A stretch of DNA of 34,385 nt from an uncultured Candidatus Pelagibacter sp. (GTDB lineage: Bacteria > Pseudomonadota > Alphaproteobacteria > Pelagibacterales > Pelagibacteraceae), in NCBI GenBank assembly GCA_905618805.1, contig CAJQSZ010000023.1:1-34385 (forward strand), given 5' to 3'. Of this stretch, positions 9,386 through 18,338 are shown piece after piece; position 1 is the first letter of the stretch, and every line of letters begins with the position of its first letter. Under the pieces are notes generated by a model that did not search any database, was not told the origin of the DNA, and saw only the letters and a program-made list of their open reading frames with translations. The translations under genes were made by a program, and so were the position numbers.

Positions 9386-11830
9386 TTATAAATATCTAAC
9401 CTGTTTGTCTTTTAGAGGAGTCGCCTCTACTACAGCTTGATATTTTTTTTTAGCAACCTCTATATATAGATTCGTGCTCATCAGTTCTTCATTAGAGTAT
9501 TTTGAGTTTATGTAGCCAAAAGATATATTTTTTTTATAGTTAAATGAATAGTTTCCAGATGTAGTTTTGCCAATAATTTCATTTTTAAAATAAATTGGCT
9601 CTTCATGAATTAGCAACGGATGTCCTGCAATATTATCTTTTAATGAAAGCATAACAAATCTTTTACCTTGCTTTTTTTCTTTGATTTTTAACAAACTTTT
9701 TTTTCCTATAAAGTCAATTTCTTTTTTATAGCTAATTGCAAAATTTAATCCTGCTTCATATTGGTTCTCTTCCGGTGACATATCATGACCCCAATGAAGA
9801 AAACCACTCTCCATTCTCATAGTATCCATTGCATGCGCTCCGCAATGAGATAATTTATGATTTTTACCTTCTTCTATAATTAGTTGATAAATTTCTTTAG
9901 CATCATTGCTGTTTATGTAGATCTCAAAGCCTAATTCTCCGACATAAGACAATCTTTGTACCCAAACTTTTTTGGAACCTATTTGAATAAATTTTCCTCT
10001 ACCAAATTTTAAATTGTTATTCGAAAAATTATCTTTTGATATTCTGGAAATCAAGTTTCTACTTTTAGGACCAAAAATTCCTAAACAAACAAGCTCATCT
10101 GTTATGTCTTTTAATTTTAATTTTGATGATAAATGTTTTAAAATGTGTGCTTTATCATGTGTTCTTGTTGCTCCAGAACTTATTATTCTAAAATGATTTT
10201 CCTCAATACAAATAACTGTCACGTCTGTCTCAATCCCGCCTGCTTCATTAAGCATTTGAGTATAAGTTGAACTTCCAACTTTGTCTTTGATATTTGCTGT
10301 ACATATTCTTTGTAGTTCACTGTGGGCTACCTCACCTTTTATTTCATATTTTGAAAATGGAGATAATTCATACAACCCAACATTACTGACTGTATTTTTG
10401 GTTTCAAACTCTACTGATGGATACCAATTTTGATAATCAAAACTATATTTGTATTCTGGTACCTCACCATTCAACGCATACCACATTGGTCTTTCATACT
10501 CACCAGACACTCCAAAGCATGCTCCAGCTTTTTTTAATTCATCATGGTATGGTAGTAGTCTTTGATTTCTAGATGTTTGATGCTGCTTGTATGGCCAGTG
10601 CATTCCATACAGGTCACCTAATGTTTCAGTAACACGTTCCATAATAAATTTTTTAGATGAGTGGAATTTTTGAAATCTTTTTATATCTAATGAAAATAAA
10701 TCTTCACTCATATATCCATTGATCATCCATTCTGCTGTAACTCTACCGGCTCCACCAGAGCTCGCTATACCTATACTATTAAATCCACAGCAGGTAAAAA
10801 GATTATTTATCTCTGGCGTTTCACCTAATAGATACTGAGTATCTGGAGTAAAAGACTCTGGTCCTGAAAAAAATTTTCTAATTCCAGCTGTCTTTAACAT
10901 TGGTAATCTTTGAAATGATTTTATTAGATAAGGTTCAAAATGATCAAAGTCATCTGGAAATTCACCAAACGAAAAATTCTCTGGAACTACTCCTTTGTCT
11001 TTAAAAGCAGGTTTTGCATTAGGCTCAAAAATACCTACTAACATTTTCCCCGCATCTTCTTTCAGATAAAGACACGAGTTGTAATCTCTTAAGACAGGTA
11101 AATTCTTTGGTAATTTATCTAATGGCTCTGTTATTATGTAAAAATGCTCATTTGGATATAGGGGTATACTTACTCCAATATCTTCTCCAATTTGTCTTGA
11201 CCACATCCCAGTTGCAATTACAACATATTCACAGTCAATTTTACCGAATTTAGTTTGAACGCCAACAATTTTTTTACCATTAACTAATATTTTTTCTACT
11301 GGAGTTTTTTCAAATATTTGAGCCCCTTCCATTTTGGCAGCCTTAGCTAAAACATTTGTTACTCCCACCGGATCTGCTTGACCATCTTCAGGCATATAAA
11401 CGCCACCTAAAATATCCTCATTATTTATTACTGGGTAAAGCTCCTTAACTCTTTCTTTGCTGATAGCCTCAACATTAACATCAAATAATTGTGCAGCAGT
11501 AGCTTGTCTCAGTAACTCTTGTAATCTTTCTTCAGAACTTGCAATTGTGATTGCACCATTCTGTTTTAGTCCTGTTGATAACCCAGTTTTTTTTTCTAAT
11601 TCTTTATATAAATTTAATGAATATTTTCTAAGCTTTGTGATTGTCGCTGATGCTCCTAATTGACCCACAAGACCTGCTGCATGCCAAGTAGTTCCTGATG
11701 TAAGCTGATCTCGTTCTAAAAGGATAGTATCTTTCCATCCAAACTTTGCTAAATGATAAGCAACAGAACACCCTGCTATTCCCCCACCAATCACAACAAC
11801 TTTTGTGCTTGTTGGAATTTTTTTTTCCAT
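9386..11830 (-). CDS. FAD-dependent oxidoreductase with GcvT/aminomethyltransferase C-terminus (dimethylglycine/sarcosine dehydrogenase-like)
   Basis: VVVIGGGIAGCSVAYHLAKFGWKDTILLERDQLTSGTTWHAAGL Rossmann plus covalent-flavin-type motif; C-terminal LSYVGELGFEIYI, ETGF-like RMESGFLHWGHDMSPEENQYEAGLNFAI and DFIGKKSLL GcvT motifs. Confidence 0.9.
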   Translation of the reverse strand: MEKKIPTSTKVVVIGGGIAGCSVAYHLAKFGWKDTILLERDQLTSGTTWHAAGLVGQLGASATITKLRKYSLNLYKELEKKTGLSTGLKQNGAITIASSEERLQELLRQATAAQLFDVNVEAISKERVKELYPVINNEDILGGVYMPEDGQADPVGVTNVLAKAAKMEGAQIFEKTPVEKILVNGKKIVGVQTKFGKIDCEYVVIATGMWSRQIGEDIGVSIPLYPNEHFYIITEPLDKLPKNLPVLRDYNSCLYLKEDAGKMLVGIFEPNAKPAFKDKGVVPENFSFGEFPDDFDHFEPYLIKSFQRLPMLKTAGIRKFFSGPESFTPDTQYLLGETPEINNLFTCCGFNSIGIASSGGAGRVTAEWMINGYMSEDLFSLDIKRFQKFHSSKKFIMERVTETLGDLYGMHWPYKQHQTSRNQRLLPYHDELKKAGACFGVSGEYERPMWYALNGEVPEYKYSFDYQNWYPSVEFETKNTVSNVGLYELSPFSKYEIKGEVAHSELQRICTANIKDKVGSSTYTQMLNEAGGIETDVTVICIEENHFRIISSGATRTHDKAHILKHLSSKLKLKDITDELVCLGIFGPKSRNLISRISKDNFSNNNLKFGRGKFIQIGSKKVWVQRLSYVGELGFEIYINSNDAKEIYQLIIEEGKNHKLSHCGAHAMDTMRMESGFLHWGHDMSPEENQYEAGLNFAISYKKEIDFIGKKSLLKIKEKKQGKRFVMLSLKDNIAGHPLLIHEEPIYFKNEIIGKTTSGNYSFNYKKNISFGYINSKYSNEELMSTNLYIEVAKKKYQAVVEATPLKDKQVRYL

Positions 11831-11836
11831 TTTGGA

Positions 11837-12955
11837 TTAGATTGTTATTGCCTTTTCTGGTGAAACAAATTCATGTCCAAATACATTAGCTACTGCTTTA
11901 TAAGTAACCATTCCTTTATAAACATTTAGTCCAGCTAAGAAATTCTTATCTTCACCTAGGGCTTTTTCGTAACCTTTATTAGCAAGCTTTATTAGGTAAG
12001 GAAGTGTTGCAGTATTTAATGCAATAGTTGAAGTTCTTGGAACTCCACCTGGCATATTTGCTACACAGTAATGAACCACATCGTCAATAATATAAGTTGG
12101 ATCTCCATGAGTTGTTGGCCTACTGGTTTCAACACAGCCACCTTGATCAATTGCAACATCAACAATCACAGATCCTCTTTTCATTAATTTTAACATTGGT
12201 TTGGTAACTAGCTTTGGTGCTTCTGCACCTGGAATTAAAACGCCACCAATTAAAAGGTCTGCTTCAGACACTAATTTGTTTAAATCTATTTTATCACTTT
12301 GTTCTGGAATTATTTTATCACCAAACATTTCAACTAATTGCTTTAATCTCGCTTCTGATTTATCAACGATATGAACTTTAGCACCCATTCCAGTTGCGAT
12401 TACAGCAGCATTTTCCCCAACAACTCCACCACCTAAAATAACAACTGTACCTCCTTCTACTCCAGGAGCGCCTCCTAATAAAAGACCTCTACCCTTTTGA
12501 TTTTTTTCTAAACAATGAGCACCCGCTTGAACAGACATACGTCCAGCAACCGCACTCATAGGTGCAAGAAGTGGTAGTCTTCCATTATCATCTGTTACCG
12601 TTTCATAAGCAATACAAACACCTTTAGATTTAATTAGACCCTCAGTTAATTCTTTAGCAGCTGCTAAGTGAAGATAAGTGTATATAATCTGATTTTCCTT
12701 GATCATTTTAACTTCCTCAGTTTGAGGTTCTTTAACTTTAACAATGATATCTGCATCATTGAAAATATCTTCAGCTTTTTCAATTATTTTTGCACCAGCA
12801 TTAGTATATTGATCATTTTCAAAACCAGCTTCAAAACCACCGTTGTTTTCAACTAAAACTTCGTGTCCTTCTGATATTAAATTTTTAACACTATCGGGTG
12901 TTAACCCAATACGGTGCTCTTGCGGTTTTATTTCTTTAGGTACTCCTATTTTCAT
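11837..12955 (-). CDS. ald: Alanine dehydrogenase
   Basis: MKIGVPKEIKPQEHRIGLTPDSV; YTYLHLAAAKELT; VVILGGGVVGENAAVIATGMGAKV; VDVAIDQGGCVETSRPTTH. Start set to MKIG (track start 12976). Confidence 0.96.
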   Translation of the reverse strand: MKIGVPKEIKPQEHRIGLTPDSVKNLISEGHEVLVENNGGFEAGFENDQYTNAGAKIIEKAEDIFNDADIIVKVKEPQTEEVKMIKENQIIYTYLHLAAAKELTEGLIKSKGVCIAYETVTDDNGRLPLLAPMSAVAGRMSVQAGAHCLEKNQKGRGLLLGGAPGVEGGTVVILGGGVVGENAAVIATGMGAKVHIVDKSEARLKQLVEMFGDKIIPEQSDKIDLNKLVSEADLLIGGVLIPGAEAPKLVTKPMLKLMKRGSVIVDVAIDQGGCVETSRPTTHGDPTYIIDDVVHYCVANMPGGVPRTSTIALNTATLPYLIKLANKGYEKALGEDKNFLAGLNVYKGMVTYKAVANVFGHEFVSPEKAITI

Positions 12956-12999
12956 AACATAATTTCCTTTTTGCAAATGCCTTAATTTAATAAAGATTT

Positions 13000-14346
13000 T
13001 TAATTTTTTTGATTTTTCTGATAGTTGGTAATGCCCGTTCTTAACTTATCAATAATTTCATCAATATGTTTTTCTTCACAGATAAATTGAGGTGCAATAA
13101 TTAAACAGTCTCCTGTTGCTTTAAAATTAACACCAGCTTCATAACACTCTTTAAAGCACTCCAATCCAGCTTTACCAGGTTTTGTGTTTAATTTTATATC
13201 AATTCCACCCATCATTCCATATCCTCTAATATTATCCACAGATTCTAAATCTTGAAGAGAAAATAATCCTTTTTGAAAATAAGGAGCTAAATTTTTTGCT
13301 CTATTAAAAATATCATCTTTTTCAAAAATATCTTGCACGGCAAGAGCTGCTGCAACCGCAACTGGTATTCCTGAATAAGTATAACCATGAAATAATTCAA
13401 CAGCACCTTTTGGTGAAGCATCCATTACTGCTTCATAAATAAAATCATTGCACGCAACAACACCCATTGGCACTACTCCATTAGTGGTAGCTTTTGCCAT
13501 AGTCATAATATCTGGCGTTACACCAAATTCATCAGCACCGAATTTTGAACCTGTTCTACCCCAACCGGTAATTACTTCATCAAAAATTAAAAGTATTCCA
13601 TGTTTGTCACAAATTTCTCGAAGTTTTTTTAGATATCCTTTTGGTGGGACTAATGTTCCAGTTGATCCAGCAATTGGTTCAACTATACAAGCTGCAATAT
13701 TTTCTCCTCCAAAATTTGCACAAATTGATTCTAAATCGTTTGCTAGATAATCTCCTGTCTCTGGCTGACCACTTACAAACTTATGTTCTGGTAAATGAGT
13801 ATGTCTAATATGTTGGACACCTGGCATTAGAACGCTTGCAAATGCCTTAACATTATTAACCATGCCACCAACTGATATACAGCCAATATTCATGCCATGA
13901 TAACCACGTTCACGTCCAACAAATCTATATCTTTCTCCATGTCCTTTTGCTCTGTGGTATGCAATAGCAATCTTAAGTGCAGTCTCTACAGCTGTAGATC
14001 CGCAAATTGTGTAAAACATTTTATTTAAATCACCTGGAGTATGTTTTGCAATTCTAGTTGCTAGCTCAAATGATCCACCAAACCCTTGTTGAAAAGGTTG
14101 AGCGTAATCTAAAGTTTCTAATTGTTTTGTTACCGCTTCTGTAATTTCTCTTCTACCGTGTCCAAGTGGATTACAAAATAATCCTGAGCTTGCATCTATT
14201 TGTGTTTTACCATGGTGAGTTGTTAAATAAACTCCTTTTGCTGCAGTAATTAATCTAGGGTTTTCTTTAAAATCCTTATTTGATGTAAAAGGCATCCAAT
14301 GTTCGTTTAATGAATTGGGTACTGAAGATCTATTTTCTGAGCTCAT
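13000..14346 (-). CDS. Class III aminotransferase, omega-amino acid:pyruvate / taurine:pyruvate type
   Basis: EHWMPFTSNKDFKENPRLI, RERGYHGMNIGCISVGGM, LLIFDEVITGWGRTG, AKATTNGVVPMG, FHGYTYSGIPVA; strongly beta-alanine/omega-APT-like. Adjacent to ald and tauABC. Confidence 0.88.
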   Translation of the reverse strand: MSSENRSSVPNSLNEHWMPFTSNKDFKENPRLITAAKGVYLTTHHGKTQIDASSGLFCNPLGHGRREITEAVTKQLETLDYAQPFQQGFGGSFELATRIAKHTPGDLNKMFYTICGSTAVETALKIAIAYHRAKGHGERYRFVGRERGYHGMNIGCISVGGMVNNVKAFASVLMPGVQHIRHTHLPEHKFVSGQPETGDYLANDLESICANFGGENIAACIVEPIAGSTGTLVPPKGYLKKLREICDKHGILLIFDEVITGWGRTGSKFGADEFGVTPDIMTMAKATTNGVVPMGVVACNDFIYEAVMDASPKGAVELFHGYTYSGIPVAVAAALAVQDIFEKDDIFNRAKNLAPYFQKGLFSLQDLESVDNIRGYGMMGGIDIKLNTKPGKAGLECFKECYEAGVNFKATGDCLIIAPQFICEEKHIDEIIDKLRTGITNYQKNQKN

Positions 14347-14514
14347 ATTTTTTTTAAGTAAATTAGTTTAAAAACTTTTAGACTAAATTAATTCGTTTTC
14401 TACAATTATTTTCTTCCTTAACCCAACATATCATGGTGACTATAAGTGCTACAACCTCAGAGTGTACGATTCTTTTTTGTTTTACTTCTCTCTTAAATTG
14501 AATTTTAATGGCCA

Positions 14515-14530
14515 TAATTTAATTAAATTA
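14515..14530. promoter_or_regulatory. 16-bp perfect palindrome in tauA leader
   Basis: TAATTTAATTAAATTA equals its own reverse complement; ends 16 nt before the tauA ATG. Confidence 0.35.
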
Positions 14531-14546
14531 ACAAGAGGGAATAATA

Positions 14547-15533
14547 ATGAAAAAAATAGTAAGTTTTATTCTTGGAAGTATCCTTGCTCTTAACTTATCT
14601 GTATCAGTAGCAAATGCTGCTGCTAAAGAAGTTAGAATTGCATTCTTTTTAGAGTGGGCAAGTCCTAACCAAGAAGACAAAGTAAAAGGAACGTTTGCAA
14701 AAGCTTTCGGTGTTCCAGTTAAATGGACAAACTTTGCAACAGGTGGTGAAATGACCGAAGCTATGATGTCAGGAGATATTGATATCTCTTACTCACAAGG
14801 TCTTACTCCATTTGTAAATGCTGCAAACAGTAAAAAACCAATTACTCTAGTTGATGTTTCAATCCTTTATGGGATGAAAGGAACTACTTGTGTTGTTTCG
14901 AATGCTTCTGGAATTACAAAGGCAAATGCTTCTTCACTTGAGGGTAAAAAGGTAGCAGTTGCTTTAGGAACTATGGCTGATTACGTGTTCAGAGAAACTA
15001 TGAAAGTTGTTGGAGCTGATGCTTCAAAAATGACTATTGTTGACATGGTACCTGAAGATTCAGCAGTTGCTTTAGCAAACGGTGACGTTGCTATGTCATG
15101 TTTGTTCGGTAAAAAATCAATCGCAACAGCTCTTAAATCAGGTAAATTAATGTTATCTGTTAAAGAAGCTTCAGATAATGGTATTGCTGGTATCGATATT
15201 ACTTCAGTGACTAATAAATTTATGAAAGAAAACCCAGGTATGGTTAGAACTTTCTTAGAAATTACTCACGAAGCCAATGCTAGATACAAATCTGGTAAAT
15301 CAGACATGAATGTTATCTCTAAAGATGCGACTATGGATGTTAAATCTACTTCAGACCAAATGGCTAGCTTCGGCTTCCCATCTGTAGATGAGCAAATGAA
15401 TGACTACTTTGCTAAAAATGGAATACTTATGAAGTATTTAGCAATAATGGGTGAAATGTTTGCTACATCTGAGAATCCTATGCTTAAGGATTATTCAAAA
15501 GTAGTTAACACTAGTTTCTTACCAGGAAATTAA
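14547..15533 (+). CDS. tauA: Taurine-type ABC transporter substrate-binding protein
   Basis: Signal peptide MKKIVSFILGSILALNLSVSVANAA; EVRIAFFLEWASPNQ, GGEMTEAMMSGDIDISYSQGLTPFVNAANSKKPITLVDVS; upstream of tauB/tauC-type genes. Confidence 0.88.
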   Translation: MKKIVSFILGSILALNLSVSVANAAAKEVRIAFFLEWASPNQEDKVKGTFAKAFGVPVKWTNFATGGEMTEAMMSGDIDISYSQGLTPFVNAANSKKPITLVDVSILYGMKGTTCVVSNASGITKANASSLEGKKVAVALGTMADYVFRETMKVVGADASKMTIVDMVPEDSAVALANGDVAMSCLFGKKSIATALKSGKLMLSVKEASDNGIAGIDITSVTNKFMKENPGMVRTFLEITHEANARYKSGKSDMNVISKDATMDVKSTSDQMASFGFPSVDEQMNDYFAKNGILMKYLAIMGEMFATSENPMLKDYSKVVNTSFLPGN

Positions 15534-15548
15534 TAGTTAAAAAATTAA

Positions 15549-15583
15549 AGGCGCCAATTTTTAACAATTGGTGCCTTTTTTTT
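15549..15583 (+). terminator. Rho-independent terminator/attenuator between tauA and tauB
   Basis: AGGCGCCAATT-tttaac-AATTGGTGCCT (11 pairs, one G-T) followed by an uninterrupted run of T. Confidence 0.9.
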
Positions 15584-15612
15584 AATAAAAATTCTTATAT
15601 AAAGTTTCTGTT

Positions 15613-16410
15613 ATGAGTGAGCTAATTTCTCAAAATTTAAATATGATCTTTACATCTCCTAAGGGAGATACTGTTCATGCACTTAAAGATGTAAATTTCA
15701 CTCTTAAAAAAGGAGAACTTTTAACAGTTCTTGGTCCTTCTGGTTGTGGAAAAACAACTTTATTAAATATTACAGCAGGGTTTCTTAGACCAACTTCTGG
15801 AATAATTAGCCTGGGTGGTAATGAAATTAATGGACCTGGAGTTGAAAGAGGTATGGTTTTTCAACAGGGTGCCTTGTTCGAATGGTTAACTGTTGCTGAG
15901 AATGTAAACTTTGGTTTACGAATGAAAAAAGAAGATCCAATTAAAACTGCAAAAAAAGTTGATGAGTGGTTAGATATAGTTGGCTTACAAGGTTTTGGAA
16001 ATACCCCTACTTACCAATTATCAGGAGGTATGCAGCAAAGAGTTGCTCTCGCAAGATGTTTAATTAATGACCCAGATTTAATTTTAATGGATGAGCCTTT
16101 AGGAGCGTTAGATGCCCTAACAAGAGAAAAAATGCAGGGTTTAGTTTTAAAAATTTGGAAAGAAACAGGTAAAACAATTATTCTAATTACTCACTCTGTT
16201 GAGGAAGCACTTTTATTGGGTGAAAGAGTTTACGTCATGGCTCCAAGGCCAGGCCGTATACATAAAGAGTATAAACTGCCCTTCGCTTTAATGGGTTTAA
16301 ATCAAGATTTAAGAGAGATCAAAAATCACAAAGATTTTGTCAGTAAAAGAGAAGAAATACTTACGATGATTTGGGATATGGAAGAAGAAATTATGGGTAA
16401 AGATATCTGA
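15613..16410 (+). CDS. tauB: Taurine-type ABC transporter ATP-binding protein
   Basis: LGPSGCGKTTLLN Walker A, YQLSGGMQQRVALARCL signature, LILMDEPLGALDALTREKMQ Walker B. Confidence 0.92.
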   Translation: MSELISQNLNMIFTSPKGDTVHALKDVNFTLKKGELLTVLGPSGCGKTTLLNITAGFLRPTSGIISLGGNEINGPGVERGMVFQQGALFEWLTVAENVNFGLRMKKEDPIKTAKKVDEWLDIVGLQGFGNTPTYQLSGGMQQRVALARCLINDPDLILMDEPLGALDALTREKMQGLVLKIWKETGKTIILITHSVEEALLLGERVYVMAPRPGRIHKEYKLPFALMGLNQDLREIKNHKDFVSKREEILTMIWDMEEEIMGKDI

Positions 16411-16411
16411 T

Positions 16412-18307
16412 ATGGCTATAGGGTTTTTAACAATTGGAATTATTGTAGCAGTAATTGGATCTATTTTATATGGAAGAAAATTAGTTAAAACTGAAAAGAC
16501 TGATGCTGTATTCGGTAATCCAGAAAGAGCAAAAGGAGGAGCACACTGGGTTGTAGTTGGTGCTAGTTTTCTTGTTTTATCTTGGCTCTATTATTCATGG
16601 GATATTGCTAAAGCTTTTTACCCAAAGTCTGCAAATGAACTTTGTCAAGTAGGAAAGGTCACAGACTCGTTGATGTCGTTAAAATACCTGTTTCCGATTG
16701 ATGAGCGACAGCATAAAAGTACAGACATTATTGATCGAGAAAATAAAAATATTAAAAAATATATAATTGAAATAAAAAATCACCCTGAATTAAATAATCA
16801 AGATAAAACAATACTATTAAAGTTTATTAATAAAGCTAGCCTGACAATTCCATTTCTGACTAATGAAAAATACTTGGAAAATGAGACTAAAATTAAAATT
16901 AGCAATTTAACTAATAGAATTAATGGGTTAACTGAAGATTTTCAAAAAGATTCTTACCCACCAATAAAAAGTATTGAAGAAGAAAATAAAAGATTAGAAG
17001 CTTTAAAAAAACAAAAAGGATGGGGTTTTACTGGTGAAGAGGTTCCAACTCTAGCTGAAACAGCTATTGGCTTAAAGTTTGCCGCTTCAGCAAAAACATT
17101 AAATAAGATTAGTGATGAATTTTTTGCATTAAGAAATCACAACACCACATACCTAAAGGCTATAACAGAGCTAAGAGATGAGATAAAAGTTTATAGAAAA
17201 GAATTGCCAGAAGAAAAAGAGGTTGAAACACAATTAGCAAAAGAAATAGATAAACTTGCTAGAAGAATTCAATTTGCTAGTATTTTTCCTCCTAAAACCC
17301 TAGATGATATAGAGCAATCTATTATAGATTTTGATATAGTTCAAAATGAAGCTCAGGGAAATTTAAGATTTATTGATGCAGTATTTTTTCCTGGTGGAAC
17401 AATCCTTTCGAGTGGTCCTACTTGTTCAGAAGATGGTCCAGGAAGATGGCTACCAAAACCATCGGATACTTTTAGAATTTTTGGAGATCTTTTAAAACCA
17501 AGCGTAGGATTTAAATATGTTCCTATGATTTGGTATGAGATGATGGATGTTAGTAAAATAGTTGGATTTATACTTCCTGATTGGATTGCAGATTCTATGC
17601 CAGGTAAATACCCAGTTCATAACCAAGATGGGACAGTTACTCCTAATTTTAAAAGTAAAGTTTTAAATGTTGTAACCGGTGAATTTAAACTTTTCAAAAT
17701 ACCTATTCCATACGGACATATATGGGATTCTTTTTTAAGAGTATTTATGGGTTTAACTATAGGAATTATACTTGGAGTACCACTAGGTCTATTTATGGGT
17801 TTAAATAGATTTGCTAAAGGATTTTTTGATCCAATAGTTGAGCTATACAGACCTGTGCCGCCATTAGCTTGGGCTCCTCTTGTTATCACTGTATTTGGAA
17901 TTGATAACGTAGGAAAAGTATTCTTATTATTTATGGTTTCCTTTTCAATCATGATAATTTCAGCCAGAGCTGGTGCCTCGGGAACACAGTTATCTAAAAT
18001 TCACGCTTCTCATTCGCTTGGGGCATCAAGGTGGCAAATATTAAGACATGTTATATTTCCAAATTCTCTACCAGAAATTTTGACTGGTATTAGAGTTGCT
18101 GTTGGAATGTGTTGGGGAACGTTGGTTGCAGCAGAATTCTTAGCTGGAACAACTGGTATTGGTTTTGTTGAAAACGTTGCAAGAAAATATATGCAATATG
18201 AAGTTATATGGATAACAATATTTGTTATGGGTATGCTAGGTCTTTTATTTGATGTAACTATTAGAAAGATAATAGACAAAACTATTCCTTGGCGTGGAAA
18301 AGGATAA
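16412..18307 (+). CDS. tauC: Taurine-type ABC transporter permease with long N-terminal extension
   Basis: C-terminal BPD_transp_1 permease with EAA loop (GASRWQILRHVIFPNSLPEILTGIRVAVGMCWGTLVAAEFLAGTTGIG); about 430-residue N-terminal part with two TM segments and a charged helical region. Confidence 0.88.
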   Translation: MAIGFLTIGIIVAVIGSILYGRKLVKTEKTDAVFGNPERAKGGAHWVVVGASFLVLSWLYYSWDIAKAFYPKSANELCQVGKVTDSLMSLKYLFPIDERQHKSTDIIDRENKNIKKYIIEIKNHPELNNQDKTILLKFINKASLTIPFLTNEKYLENETKIKISNLTNRINGLTEDFQKDSYPPIKSIEEENKRLEALKKQKGWGFTGEEVPTLAETAIGLKFAASAKTLNKISDEFFALRNHNTTYLKAITELRDEIKVYRKELPEEKEVETQLAKEIDKLARRIQFASIFPPKTLDDIEQSIIDFDIVQNEAQGNLRFIDAVFFPGGTILSSGPTCSEDGPGRWLPKPSDTFRIFGDLLKPSVGFKYVPMIWYEMMDVSKIVGFILPDWIADSMPGKYPVHNQDGTVTPNFKSKVLNVVTGEFKLFKIPIPYGHIWDSFLRVFMGLTIGIILGVPLGLFMGLNRFAKGFFDPIVELYRPVPPLAWAPLVITVFGIDNVGKVFLLFMVSFSIMIISARAGASGTQLSKIHASHSLGASRWQILRHVIFPNSLPEILTGIRVAVGMCWGTLVAAEFLAGTTGIGFVENVARKYMQYEVIWITIFVMGMLGLLFDVTIRKIIDKTIPWRGKG

Positions 18308-18338
18308 TTTTTTTTATTACAAAAATTAATATTATTTA

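Noticed and set aside
13448-13750. 100-aa plus-strand ORF inside the aminotransferase gene
   Set aside because: Antisense shadow of a strongly conserved gene; no independent evidence.
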